Assembly: GCA_020809705.1 (NCBI GenBank)
Contig: CP085828.1
Location: 3,534,001-3,598,000, forward strand
From: Calonectria ilicicola
Taxonomy: Eukaryota; Ascomycota; Sordariomycetes; Hypocreales; Nectriaceae
Length of the DNA stretch: 64,000 nucleotides
Direction: 5' to 3'
Shown here: in pieces, positions 1 to 11,764 of the stretch
Position numbering within the stretch: position 1 is the stretch's first letter
How the letters are laid out: every line of letters starts with the position of its first letter
Made by a program: the position numbers and the translations under genes
Notes under the pieces: generated by a model
The model's database searches: none
What the model was told of the DNA's origin: nothing
What the model saw: only the letters and a program-made list of their open reading frames with translations

Positions 1-3000
1 CCATATAATCTAATCATCTTAATAGATCATCTACTAAATTAAGCTTCCCTAGTCTATATTCAAGATCAAAATCGAACAAAGATAGTCTATAAATCTATCT
101 TATAAGTCTTCCTCTAAGATCCTTCATTAGAGCCTTAATAATGCCTTTAAAGGTAAAGTAATCTATTAGCACCACGAACTTTTCTAATAGCCCTAATAAA
201 TAGTAACTCTAGTGCTCTAAGCTCTTAATAATTATAAGTAGCTCTTACTATCTAATTCTCTAATATTATTTAATATTAGAGAGCTTTCTTAACTAGTAGG
301 CTATTAGGCATTATTAATCTTCTACAAGCTGTAATAAGATCCTTAAGATAGCCTTAGCAGATATATCTGTCTTAATATAGGCTTTTAAAGTTGGATCCTA
401 ATATTATAAAATAATTATTAAATAGAAGATTATCTTTAATTCCTAGAACACATCTTCTTCAATCTTGGTCTAAGTAAGGTCTCTAGTCTTATAATTATTC
501 TTACTTTTCTTAAATAGCTCTATTAAAGATCCTATTATTTTAAAATATTTAAAAATAAACTTTTAATAAAAGTTATAAAAGTTAAGGAATATTTATATAT
601 TCTTATATAAGATTAGTTTCTTTTATTTAATAATAGATTAAACTTATATAAAATCTATCTTAATACCTTTTTAAATAATTATATACTTTAAAAATTCTAT
701 CTTTTATTAATAAAAAGTATATTTAAAAAGTTTAGTATATAATTAAAAGTTATATAACTACTTAAAGATCTTTTTAATATTTTTAATATACTATTCTTTT
801 ATCTTAAAATAAATAATAATATTATCTAGATATATAATATAATAGATATCTAAGAGTCTTATAAATATATAATAAATATATACTTAAAAGGTAATTAGAA
901 TATTAGTTAACCTAAATAGTATAACTATATACTTAAAGTAGCTATATTAAGTTCTAAAAGTAATCTTTTATCTATTACTTTTTTTAATTCTAATATAATA
1001 GTATATATTATAAATGTTAATCTTAATAATCTATTTTACTCTTACTAATTTATTTAAAAGATTATTAATAAGTAAGAGTAAATACTGATTTTTAATAGTA
1101 ATTATATTAAGACCTTTATAATCTATATATAAATATATAATATTATCTTTCTTTAATATAAATAATATTAATATATTAATAATATTAACTAATAGTTATA
1201 TTCTACTACTAGTAATATTATTTACTATATATATTTATAGTATATAATATTATTTAACATTTAGTAAATATAATAGACTATATAAAGGCTTTTTGCCTTC
1301 TATAGTATTAATAGAATGCTCTATACCTTTAAAAAGTAATAACTTTATTACCTTTATTTTATTAAATATATACCACTTTAGTTATAACTCTAAAGGTAGT
1401 ATACTAATACTATTATTAATAGCTTTATCTTCTAAGGCCTTAATTAGCTCTTTTTTTAATAATTATATACTAATAATATAAAATATATAAATTTTTCTAT
1501 TATTCTTTACTAATTCTTTTATAATATTCTCAAATTCTATAAGAGAAATAGGTTCATATACCTAATAATAGTTATATATATTAATTATAATATCTTCTTT
1601 ACTTATAGAACTATTTAAGAGAAGTAGATTATTAATATCTTTTAAATATTATACCTTAATAAATACTCTTTAGATCTTCTAAGGCATTCCCCAATGATCG
1701 ATTAAGAATAAAGTTAACTAATATACCTTATATAAGGCCAATATGGTTCTATTGTAGCTTTTTAATATAGGTATAGTTATGTTTAGGGCTAGCTTTAAAT
1801 CTAGTCTTTATATTAATTGTTGGCTGATAAGGTCTATTTGTGTGTAGGTATTTATATTTACCTGGACTTCTTCTTCCTTGTAAGTATTAAGCACTAATGC
1901 TCTTCCTTAGATAATTTGTTTTAAAGATAGAAGTTTCTTATGTGCGGTGGCTTTATGCATTAAGCTTGCGCTTACTTGTTTTCCAATAAGTCTATTTTAG
2001 TAAAATTATTATTAATAATTTGAACTTTAATAGCTTTAAAGGGTATATTATTCTTTTATTATAATAGATAATAGGGAGAAATATGATCTTCCTTATTATA
2101 AGTATAATAAATTAGAAGTTAGATATAATTAGGATTAGTAATCTTCTTTATATTACTAGAAGTAATAGAAGAAATAGATTTAATATTATCTTTTAAAGAG
2201 ATTAGTCTAGATGTACTTCCTTGGCTTTTACCTTTACCTTAGCCTCTGCCTTAGCCTCTGTAATTACTAGAATATTACTTCCAAGAGCCTTCTTGTTAGT
2301 TAAGGAGTGGTCTTTTAATACTATTACCCTTTTATACTTCTTAGTTATTTTAATAGAAATAAATCTAAAATTATTTAGCTTTATTAATTATTTTATAAGA
2401 CTTTTTAAACTTTACTTTCTATTTTAATATTTTTACTTTTAATTTAGATTATAGCCTGAAATAATACTAATAAGCTAAGATAGCATTATCTTTTAGGCCT
2501 TTAATACCTAATGTAATATATAGGGCTGTTTATATAGTAAAATGCTATTATAGTATATAATCTTTTTTTACTTTAGAGATAGTAATTTATTATAGAGCTA
2601 GCACTTATGTAGATCTAGATTAATATGTATTTTATATATAAAAATAAGAAAGTCTTCTTATAAAAGGTCTTAGCTAGCAAGCCCCCTAATATAGTTATAT
2701 TATTGTATCTATAGAGGGTATAAGAACTTGGTTATAGCCTACTTTATATACTATATAGTAGAACTACCTAATTGCAAGTTATTATTAACTTTAATAGTAT
2801 AGATCTAGTTATTAATTTAAATATTTAATATATTTTTATTAAGCCTTTTATAATTATATAATAGAGATTTCTTATAGTTCTTCCTTAGACCTATACTAGA
2901 CTATATAACTAACTAATATAGTATATTTATCTAGAATTACTATTACTAAGCCTAAAGCTACTATTACTATATTTAGAATTATTTCTATTATTAAACTATT

Positions 3001-3620
3001 ATAATTATAAAATCTTTTATAAATATTATAATTTTCTTTATATTATATAAGATTTATATTATAAATAATAATAATATCTACTCTTTAATATTCTTTAAAT
3101 TTTAAAATTCTTACTCCTTTAACTTTATAATTAAAATACTTTTAAAAATTAAAATAAAAAATATATCTAGATTCTTTAAAGCTCTACCCCTCTAAATAAG
3201 CTTTTTTTAAAATTCTTATTTATACTCTTAATTATATATAATCTATATTTATAACTCTTACCTACTATAATAAATCCTTATTAACTTAAAAAGTAATAGT
3301 ATAATACCAATCCTTCCTAAACTTCTAATAGCTCTACTTATTATATAATATACCAATCTTCTAAAAAAGAGAAATTAAAGAATTATAATAAACTAAATTT
3401 ATAACTAAGGTAAAGTACAAATAGGACTACAATAGATCTTTATTTTTATTACCAAGACTTCAACTTAATAAATTGTAGAACTATTTGCCTATACTTATTA
3501 TATAATATTATTATAGATGTCCTTACCTTATAATGTCTTGCGCTAGTATATATTTAATATATGTGCTTGATTGGTTCTCTTGGTCCTATATCTTTATATT
3601 TAATTATTTTTATATTTATA
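1..3620 (-). mobile_element. Degenerate Ty3/gypsy retrotransposon, minus strand, truncated by window edge
   Basis: Read on the minus strand, the block gives gag and pol fragments in the expected order. A gag-like tract lies around 3240-3180. A knuckle with spacing C-x2-C-x4-H-x4-C, its cysteines now tyrosine, lies at 2109-2068. Near 1140-1060 is DYKGLN followed by ITIKNQY, the DYRGLN...TIKNRYPLP region of gypsy reverse transcriptase. Around 920-700 come GLTN-like sequence and YLDNIIIYF, matching the YLDDILIYS catalytic box with one Asp changed to Asn. An RNase H tract (DPTLKAYIKTD) follows from about 390 towards position 1. Integrase would lie beyond the left edge. The 5' limit near 3620 is approximate and no clean LTR was found. 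The element is non-functional. Confidence 0.8.
2068..2109 (-). pseudogene. Remnant gag CCHC zinc knuckle, Cys to Tyr
   Basis: Minus-strand translation of these 14 codons gives YYTYNKEDHISPYY. Spacing is Y-x2-Y-x4-H-x4-Y, exactly that of a retroviral-type CCHC knuckle, with all three cysteines replaced by tyrosine and the histidine kept. TGT/TGC to TAT/TAC is a G-to-A change on the coding strand, as RIP makes. The residues are read directly; the ancestral cysteines are inferred from family spacing. Confidence 0.75.
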
Positions 3621-4182
3621 TTTTATTTTTTAAATAATAAAGATTCTCCTTTACTTATATCTTTTATTTAATTAAAATTAAAAGTTTAAGATCTTTTATT
3701 ATATTTTATAAAAATATTATTAATTATATTATATTTCTTAAATATTTATACCTAGCTAATATATTAGTAAATATTAGGATTATATTAATATAATTATAGG
3801 TATTTTAAAATTAAATTATATTATTTAATATTAATAATATTAAAAATTATTTTTTAATTTTTTTTAATAAAGATTTTTAAATAATTAATTTTTTTATTTA
3901 TAATATTATTATTATATTTAAAAAATATTTTTTTTATATTAATAATTTTATATAAATTAGTTTTTATTATTTATAATAATTAAAGTTTATTAATTATTTA
4001 AAAATTAATATAATCTTATTTAACTTTATTATTTACTATAATATTATATTATTTCCTTTTAATTTTTATTTTTATTTTTAATTATTATTAAAATTATTTT
4101 TTTATTATAAAATATAAAGTTCTTTTTAAAAATTCTTTTAATAATTTTATAAATTATTATTTTAATTACTTTTATTATTTTT

Positions 4183-4356
4183 TGTAAGGACAATTGGGAT
4201 CCCAGCGCCACTGTGGCTGGAAGTGGCGTGCGACCCACTTAGTCTATTAGAGAATTTCGGCGAGCGATCGAGGAACGCTCACCAAGTTGAAGTCTACATA
4301 CCACAATACAATCTGTTCTACAACTCTCAAGATCACCCTGGTCAATGACCCTTATA
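4183..4356. mobile_element. Solo LTR 1, GC-balanced island
   Basis: A 174-bp island of normal base composition begins TGTAAGGA and ends CCTTATA. The ends are inverted copies except for one C-to-T change in the terminal CA. It is flanked on both sides by TTTTT, a possible 5-bp target-site duplication, although this is weak evidence in such T-rich surroundings. No primer-binding site or coding sequence adjoins it, so it is read as a solo LTR left by recombination. Strand cannot be assigned. Confidence 0.6.
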
Positions 4357-5989
4357 TTTTTTTATAAAAAGCTTTATTTATTTTTTAATTTTATTTAATA
4401 TTAAGTTATTATTTTATTTAATATATAAATATTATATTTAAAATCTTAATATTTATTTTATAATAATTTATTATAATTAAAAAACTTAAATTTATTTAAT
4501 TCTAATATAATAAATTAATAATAAGGGTTTCTTTCTATTACTTTATATTAATTAAAGTATCTTTTATAAATATAATAGATTATTATATTTTTTATTTTAA
4601 TAAGAAAGTATAATATATATTATTTTTATTTTATATATATAAAATAATTATAATTATAATAACTTATTTATAAAATATTTTTATATTTTTTATATATTAT
4701 ATTTAATTTAAAATTATTATTTTTATATTAAATAAATTAAGAATTAAGATTTTTTAATTATTATTTACTTTAAGCTAATAAAAAGATCTTATTTCTATTT
4801 TATAAAGATTTTTTAATCTATTAAACTATCCTTTTTATATTAATTATCTATTTTCTTTTTCTATTTTTATTATAGATATAAGTATTCTACTATATTAAAG
4901 TATTATTAATATAAATATTTAATATAAATACTAGGATTTTTATTTCCTTAATTTATTTAAATTATTTATATAATAAGTAGATTACTCTTTTTTTTAAATT
5001 AATTATATTTTATAAATAATTTTATTAATTTTTTATTATAAAGTAAGTTTAATTTTTTATAATTTATAATTTTTTTTTATTATTTAATAATAATAATTAA
5101 TTTATATTTAAAAATAATAATAAAAAAAATTTTTTTATAATATTCTTTTTTTTTAATATTAAAATTTATTAAATTTTTATAATATTAAATTATTTTTATT
5201 CTTTTAATATAAATTTAAATTAATTTCTTATTTTTAAGAAATAATATTCAAAAGATTTATATTCTTTCTTTTTATAATTAAAATAAATAATCTTACTTTT
5301 ATTATAATCCTAGATAATATTAAGTTTTATTAATCCTAAATAAATCCTATATATAATACTTTATTATTTATTTTAGATTTTTTTTTATTTAAAATATATA
5401 AGGTTTTATTATTTTAAATATATTCTTTATATTAATTAAATTACCTTTTATTAATTTTAATAATATTTTTAATATACTTTAAAAGTTTTTTTAATTAATT
5501 TTTTTTATAAATTTTATTCTTAATTTTATTTTTTAAACTTTTATAATAAAATTTTATTATTATTTAATTATTAATATAAATAATTAATTAAATAAAAGCT
5601 TTTAATATATAATAATTTAATTAATTTTTAATTTAATAAATTAATTAAAATAAAAGATTTATTATTAATAAAATAATTAAATATATTATATTAAAATAAA
5701 ATAATAAAAATATTATACTAAATAATAATTAATTATAATTAAAATAATTAAATTATATTAAAAATTAGTTAATATTAATTATAAAAATAAATTTTAATTT
5801 ATTTATATATTATTATTTAAAAAATACTTATTATATTAATTCTATTTAATATATTAATAATTAAGATATTAATTATAAAATAATTATTAATATTATAAAT
5901 AATTATTTATAAATACTTTCTTATTAATTAGTATAGAGCTATAAAGTAAGCAAATATTAGTTCTACTATCTTTAACTGCCTAGGCGTGT

Positions 5990-7900
5990 CATGGGTCATA
6001 ATATCTATATTTAAAAAGTAGAATTTCTAGGATATATTATTAGCCTTAATGAAATTTATATAGATCTAAAGAAAGTTATTATAATAAAAAATTAAAAGGA
6101 ATTTATTAATATAAAAAAATATAAGTCTTTCTTAAATTTACTAATTATTATTAAAGATTTATTAAGAGATTTAGTAAAATTATCTTAAATATAATAAAAT
6201 TAATTAAAAAAGAAATTATTTTTTAATAAGAAAATAAAATATAATAATTATTTAAAATTATAAAAAATATTATTTTAAAAGAATCTATTTTTATAATATT
6301 TAATCTTAATAAACTTATAAAATTAGAAATTTAATAAAAGATAATTATAATATATTAAATATTTTTTTAAGTTTAATTATTAAATTATTTATATTAAAAG
6401 AATTAAAAATAATTATACTAATATAATTAATTATTAATCTAATTATAATATAAAAAAATTAAAAATATAAAAATAATTATTAATCTATAATATTAATAAA
6501 GGCTTAAAATAAGCTTTAATTAATAAAATAATAATAAAAATAAAGAAAATAATTATTACTATTAAAATAAAAGGATTATTATATATAAATAAAACTACTA
6601 TTATAGAAATACTAATATAATAAGTAAAATAAAATAATCTATTACTAAGAAAAATTAAAGAATATAATCTAATATTTTTAAAAAATAAAAAAATAAATTA
6701 TTTATAAATATTAAAAAAATATTAAATAAAATTAATAAAGAATATTTATAAATATTTTTTATATAATTATAAAAGTATTAATAAAATCTTTAAATAAATT
6801 AAATAAATATTTTCTTTTAATAAGATAAAAAGAAAATTAAATAAATATATAAGAAATATAATCTATATTAATACTTTAAAAAACTAAATATAAATTATAT
6901 AGATTATTATAACTATCTTTTATTATATAATAATTATAGAACTTAATTATAATAAACTTTATTATTAATCTTCTCTTATTAGTAGATCTTATTATAAAAG
7001 TATATTATAATAATATTTTTATTATTATTAATTATTTTATAAAAATAATATATTATTTTTCTTATAATAAAATAATAAAAGAAGAATAATTTATTTACCT
7101 TTTTTTTAATATATAATTATTATATATAAATTATTAATTAAAATTATTTTAAATAAAGAATAATTATTTATATTTAAGTTTTAATAAAGCTTAATATTCT
7201 TAATAAAATTAAATTATAAACTAAATATAACCTTTTACTTTTAAATAAATAAATAAATTAAATATTAAAATTAGAAAATTAAATAATATTTATAATATTA
7301 TATTAATTATAAATAAATTAATTAAATAAAAAATTATTTATTATATAATTAATATATAATATATTTTATAATTATAATATTAAAATAATACTAATAAAAG
7401 CTAATTTTAGTTTTATATTAAATATTTATTAAGCCTTTTTAAAAAATATAATTTAAATAAAAATAATAATTAAGTTAAATAATTTAAAAAAATTATATAA
7501 AGAAATAAAAACTAAACTTAAGTTTATTTATAATATTATAAAAAGATATTATAATCTTAAAAGATTAAAAAGATTAATCTTTTTAAAAGAAAATATAATC
7601 TACTTAATAATAAAAAATCTTATAATAAAATAATAAAATAAAAAAATTAATTTTATATAAATTAAATTTTATTTAATAAAAAGAAAAATATTAAAAAATA
7701 ATTATAAATTTAATCTTTTAAATAATATTAAAGTTTATTTTATTTTTTATATTTTATTATTAAAATTTAATAATAATATTTAAATTAATATAAAATCTAA
7801 TTATAAATTATAAATAAAAAATTTAAAAAATTAATAAAAAATTAAAAAAATTAATAAAAAATTAAAAAAATTAATAAAAAATTAAAAAAATCTTATAAAA
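5990..7900 (+). mobile_element. Degenerate Ty3/gypsy pol, plus strand
   Basis: Frame-broken plus-strand translation follows gypsy pol in order. KVEFLGYIIS near 6018-6050 matches the end of the RT palm. YKSFLNLLIIIKDLLRDLVKL near 6120-6190 matches the SFLGFANYYRRFI segment. IFNLNKLIKLE near 6297-6332 matches the FDP...ETDAS start of RNase H. YNNIFIIINYFIKI near 7006-7060 matches YDSILVVVDRFTKM of integrase. KRLKRLIFLKENIIYL near 7555-7610 and KLGPFKI-like sequence after it match the C-terminal polyprotein. Stops are dense, so it is dead. The 5' part is not recognisable and the limits are approximate. Confidence 0.75.
7831..7890. repeat. Three perfect 20-bp tandem units
   Basis: The unit TTAATAAAAAATTAAAAAAA occurs three times head to tail with no mismatch. 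A partial unit precedes it and decayed copies follow. It lies at the tail of the degenerate plus-strand gypsy pol. Confidence 0.85.
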
Positions 7901-8799
7901 AAATTAAAAAAATTTAAAATTAAATAAAAAAATTATAAAAAAATAATTTAAAAATCTATTAAATATTTTATATATTATTTAAAAATATTAAAAATATTTT
8001 TAAAAATATAATATTAAATAAATTATTAAAATTAATAATATTTTAATTAATAATATCTATAACTTTTAAAAATTATATTTAAATAATAATCTCTAATTCT
8101 ATTTAATTTATCTTTTTTAATTTATTTAAAAAAAGATTTTAATATATTATTTTTATATTTTTTATTTTAAATTAATATTTTTAATAATAAAAATAAAATA
8201 AATAATTTAAAAAATTTTAAATTTTAATTTAAATAATAAATATTTTTATTTATATATAAAAAAAAATTTTTAATTATTTTTTTTTTATATTTAAATAATT
8301 AAATTTTTAATTTATTTAAATTATTATAAAATATTAATATTTATTTATATTTATTATTTATAAAAATAATATATATATAATTAAAAATATTTTTAAAATA
8401 TTATATATTTTATTATAATAAATATATTTATTATAATAATTATTAAAATTTAATAATATTTTATATTATAAATCTTTAAAAAAATAAAAAAAATATAATA
8501 TAATTTTAAAATTAATTAAATTAATAAATTAAATTTAAATATTAATATAAAAATATAATTTAAAATTATTTAAATTATAAAATATAATTAAAAAATATTT
8601 TAAAAATTAAAAATAAAAAATTTATATATAAAATTAATTTAATAAATTTTAAAAATAAAATTAATAAAAAAAAATATTATATTATAATTTATAATATATT
8701 TAAATAATTAAAAATAATAAAATTAATATTTACTTATTTTATAATTTTATATTAATTAATAAAAAAATATTTATAAATAATTATTTATAATATTAATAA

Positions 8800-9011
8800 T
8801 GTCACAGGCTGAAGCCTGGCAGAGGATTACGGCTATGCCGTATCCACCTAGATTAAGCTTCATGACTATGTTGGTAGCGAGGGCACACCAAGGCATATAT
8901 AATCAGAAGAACATATTCTTCTGATCGTCTTCTTCTTCTTCCTCCTTAGCTTTAGATAGACTAATACAGAGCACCCTTCAGGTTGAATAAACCCAGGACC
9001 AGCCCTTCACA
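8800..9011. mobile_element. Solo LTR 2 with 5-bp target-site duplication
   Basis: A 212-bp segment of normal composition starts TGTCACAGG, ends CCCTTCACA, and so has the TG...CA ends of an LTR. It is flanked by AATAA on both sides (8795-8799 and 9012-9016), a perfect 5-bp duplication as made by LTR-retrotransposon integrase. It contains a 10-bp perfect hairpin (8902-8911 with 8916-8925) and a TATATAA-like sequence at 8896-8902. No coding sequence or primer-binding site adjoins it. It lacks RIP damage although the DNA around it is saturated with it. Confidence 0.8.
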
Positions 9012-11089
9012 AATAATCATTTTATAATTAATATTTTAATTATTAATATATTAAATAAAATTAATATAATAAATATTTATTAAATAATAATATATAAATA
9101 AATTAAAATCTACCTTTATAACTAATATTAACTAATTTTTAATATAATTTAATTATCTTAATTATAATTAACTATTACCTAATATAATACTTTTATTACT
9201 TTATTTACTATAATACACCTAACCATCCTGCTAATAATAAACCCTTTATTCTGATTGGTTTATCAAGTTAGAATTGACCAAACTGTTACAATAATAATAA
9301 CAAATATAATTAAGTTTAACTATATAATTTACCTAACCAAAATACAATTAACTTTATAATAAGATTATCCTTATAAAAACTTAAATAATTATACTTAAAA
9401 TAACTTCCTTTATTAAAATTATAAATCTTAATATATAATTTTTATTATCTTTAATATAATATTATTTAAATATTATATTCTTTATAATTAAAATTATTTA
9501 TCTATTAAAAAATATATTAATAATAATTTTTATAAATAATTACCTTTTATATTATATATTAAATATTAATTAAAGCTTATTAAAAATAAATTAAATATAA
9601 ATAATAATATTAATTTTATAATCTATTAAAAATAAAGCTTATTATATATAAATTTTAAATATTCTAATTTTATATTATTAATTTTAATATAAATAATTAG
9701 AAGTTTATTAAAGAGGAATATAAAGCTATAAAGAGCATTATATAAAAGTATAATAGGTTTGTATTTAAAAGGCTGAGTTTAGTAGAGGAGAGCTTTGTTG
9801 TAGATATTTGTAGTGATGAGTACGAGGACTGGATGAATAAGATCTGAAGAGAAGTGAGTTATTTATTTATTTATTTTAAAATTTTCTTTAATAAAAGATA
9901 TTTATATTCTTAAACTTTACCCTTTTAGGTTAGTACAAAGTCATCCTAACATTTTGATACAGTCGCGTTAAATTAGGCCACCTACAAGTCGCTGCCAAGG
10001 CACCTAGCATCAAGTTGGTGCTGCTTGAGACACATTTATTAGGGGATCGACACCTGACTGGAGAAACGAAAAAGATACTGATCAGAGCACTGCATCGGCA
10101 TTTAACCAGATGATTTCCTTACTTCATTAGAACACGTAGCGCCAACACTGACTGGATTTTCTCCCCCTTTTGCTGACTATCAAGGTAGGTAGGTAGGTTG
10201 TTCAAGTGCACCTCGCAGCACTGGTGGTTTTATCCCAAGCCAAACCAGGGTCATCAGCCGAGAAACGCAAACACATCTCAGACCTGAGCGCTTTTAATTC
10301 TTGCTTTTTTCTCGACGCACTCGACACACCCGACATTTTTGGATCGGCATTTCCGTGAGAAGCACCAAAAGCTGCACTCTCATGCAAGCCCGCGACAGTG
10401 CTGCATGTACTGCCCAGTGAAACCTGCTTTTCAGGTGTGATTTATAGACCGACCCCTTGGTAGCCAGGGCTCGGCGCACAGTGCGGACCGGTGTGAGGCC
10501 CATCCCTGTGGGTGTCCCATAGGGCACTACTACTCTCCTTCACCGCACAATCCCTGCACTATCGGCGACGAATAGTCTTGTTGCTAAATGGCGAGTTGCC
10601 TCGAGTGTTGCACTGAGGCGTGCAACAGTATGCTGTGTACCCCGGTGATCAATTGCCACTCTGTGTGTGTTGCTTCGTATTTTCTGTCGGTCTGATCCTG
10701 GTTGATGTGTCGCATTGGCCCAGTTGTCTTCATGCAAAGTCGATTTTTGGCGTTGTGCTACCTTTTTTTGGGTTCAATATTTTTTTTTTCCTTTTTCTCC
10801 TTGGAGACCTCATCACACACAATTGATCATCTGGACTACCCTCTTTGGCCGCCAAGCTAATAGCGTTTCCTAAGCATCTATGTGAAATGTGATTTACGAA
10901 ATGTAAACTCTTCGCAAAAACGCAAGCAAATCATCATAATAAAAAGAAGAGCAAGAGAGCATTAGCAAGGTCATAGGAGGCCTAGCCGTCAGGTGGGTTA
11001 TTTGTTCTCCTCCCCTGACTGGTGTGGCCCCGCCCAGTCCCAAGAACTGCAGTCTCTCGCGTGGTCACTCTACTGGCCGCCAACAAGCA

Positions 11090-11155
11090 TACACACACGA
11101 ACACACACGCACACACACGAACACACACGCACACACACGCACACACACGCACACA
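11090..11155. repeat. CA-rich minisatellite
   Basis: Repeated ACACACACGC and ACACACACGA units form a (CA)n-based minisatellite. Short His/Thr-rich ORFs across it are a product of the repeat. Confidence 0.85.
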
Positions 11156-11648
11156 TGCGCCTCGCTCGAGACGGTGGAGGAATAAGGAATTATTTACTAG
11201 GGCGGAAGATCGCGTGCGGCATGTAATAGGGGACTAAGAAATTGGCTGGGTGTAACATGGCAATGCGTGTTGGCAAACCAAAGTACACACAAACTTGGAG
11301 ACAAAGGAGCTGAGCACTCGCTGTTTATATTGCCCAACGCAACGTGGTGAGGGTGCGTGTTATCTACCAGGCTTCCCATTGGCGCCAGGTGGTGCTCCGG
11401 CACATTTGGTGGAGGAGGGACCTCTCACTGAGGCGAACCAATGGCCCAGGGCACAGCGGCTGAGTGGTGGCTGGGCCCGGCCGCAGCAACAGCCTCTCAG
11501 AGGTACCCCGGACGGTGGGTGGGATTGGCAATTGGTACCTGATGATGGAAGGGCTCCAGGGCCAGCAGACGTTGGTGGGCCTGGCTCCCAAGCCCACAGC
11601 AGATTGCCCCGCCATCATGGCGAAAGCCCCGCAATCGGAGTCATCAAT

Positions 11649-11662
11649 TGACTCTTTGACTC
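11649..11662 (+). promoter_or_regulatory. Paired TGACTC boxes (CPC1/Gcn4-type)
   Basis: TGACTC occurs at 11649-11654 and again at 11657-11662, about 105-115 bp upstream of the HIS1 start codon. TGACTC is the core bound by the bZIP activators Gcn4 and CPC1 that induce amino-acid biosynthesis genes under starvation. HIS genes are classic targets. The sequence is seen; the function is inferred. Confidence 0.6.
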
Positions 11663-11764
11663 GCCGACAACAAATTCCCATCACCACGAAACCAACCGCA
11701 ACCCAAGACACGCCTTTGTTACAATCACCTCTGCTCCCAAGTTTCTTTCCCTCCATTGCCCACC

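Larger units (their letters stand above)
1..9930. repeat. AT-rich, RIP-type degenerate repeat block
   Basis: Almost the whole stretch is A/T, with stops in every frame and no gene-length ORF. Readable fragments of retrotransposon proteins remain in which arginine, glutamine and cysteine codons have become stop, lysine or tyrosine codons, the pattern expected from C-to-T change on both strands (RIP). Mutation looks lighter in the first 3.5 kb, where many C and G remain, than between 3.6 and 9.7 kb. Base composition returns to normal between about 9.75 and 9.95 kb. Outside the elements listed separately, 4357-5990, 8000-8799 and 9012-9930 show nothing I can name. It could be subtelomeric, pericentromeric or an internal AT isochore; the window does not tell. 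Confidence 0.9.
9931..11764. other. Intergenic transition from AT desert to HIS1
   Basis: Normal-composition DNA with no gene I can support. It contains a short (AGGT)n run at 10185-10198, a CA-rich minisatellite at about 11090-11155 and the HIS1 promoter at its right end. The ORFs here are short, overlap on both strands and match no family I recognise. Confidence 0.6.

Noticed and set aside
1293..2427. Plus-strand ORFs in the AT-rich block (1293-1481 and 2221-2427)
   Set aside because: Leu/Ile/Phe-rich translations arise from AT composition; the minus strand of the same DNA reads as retrotransposon gag-pol.
10200..10740. Three short minus-strand ORFs
   Set aside because: Under 80 codons, overlapping, without features.
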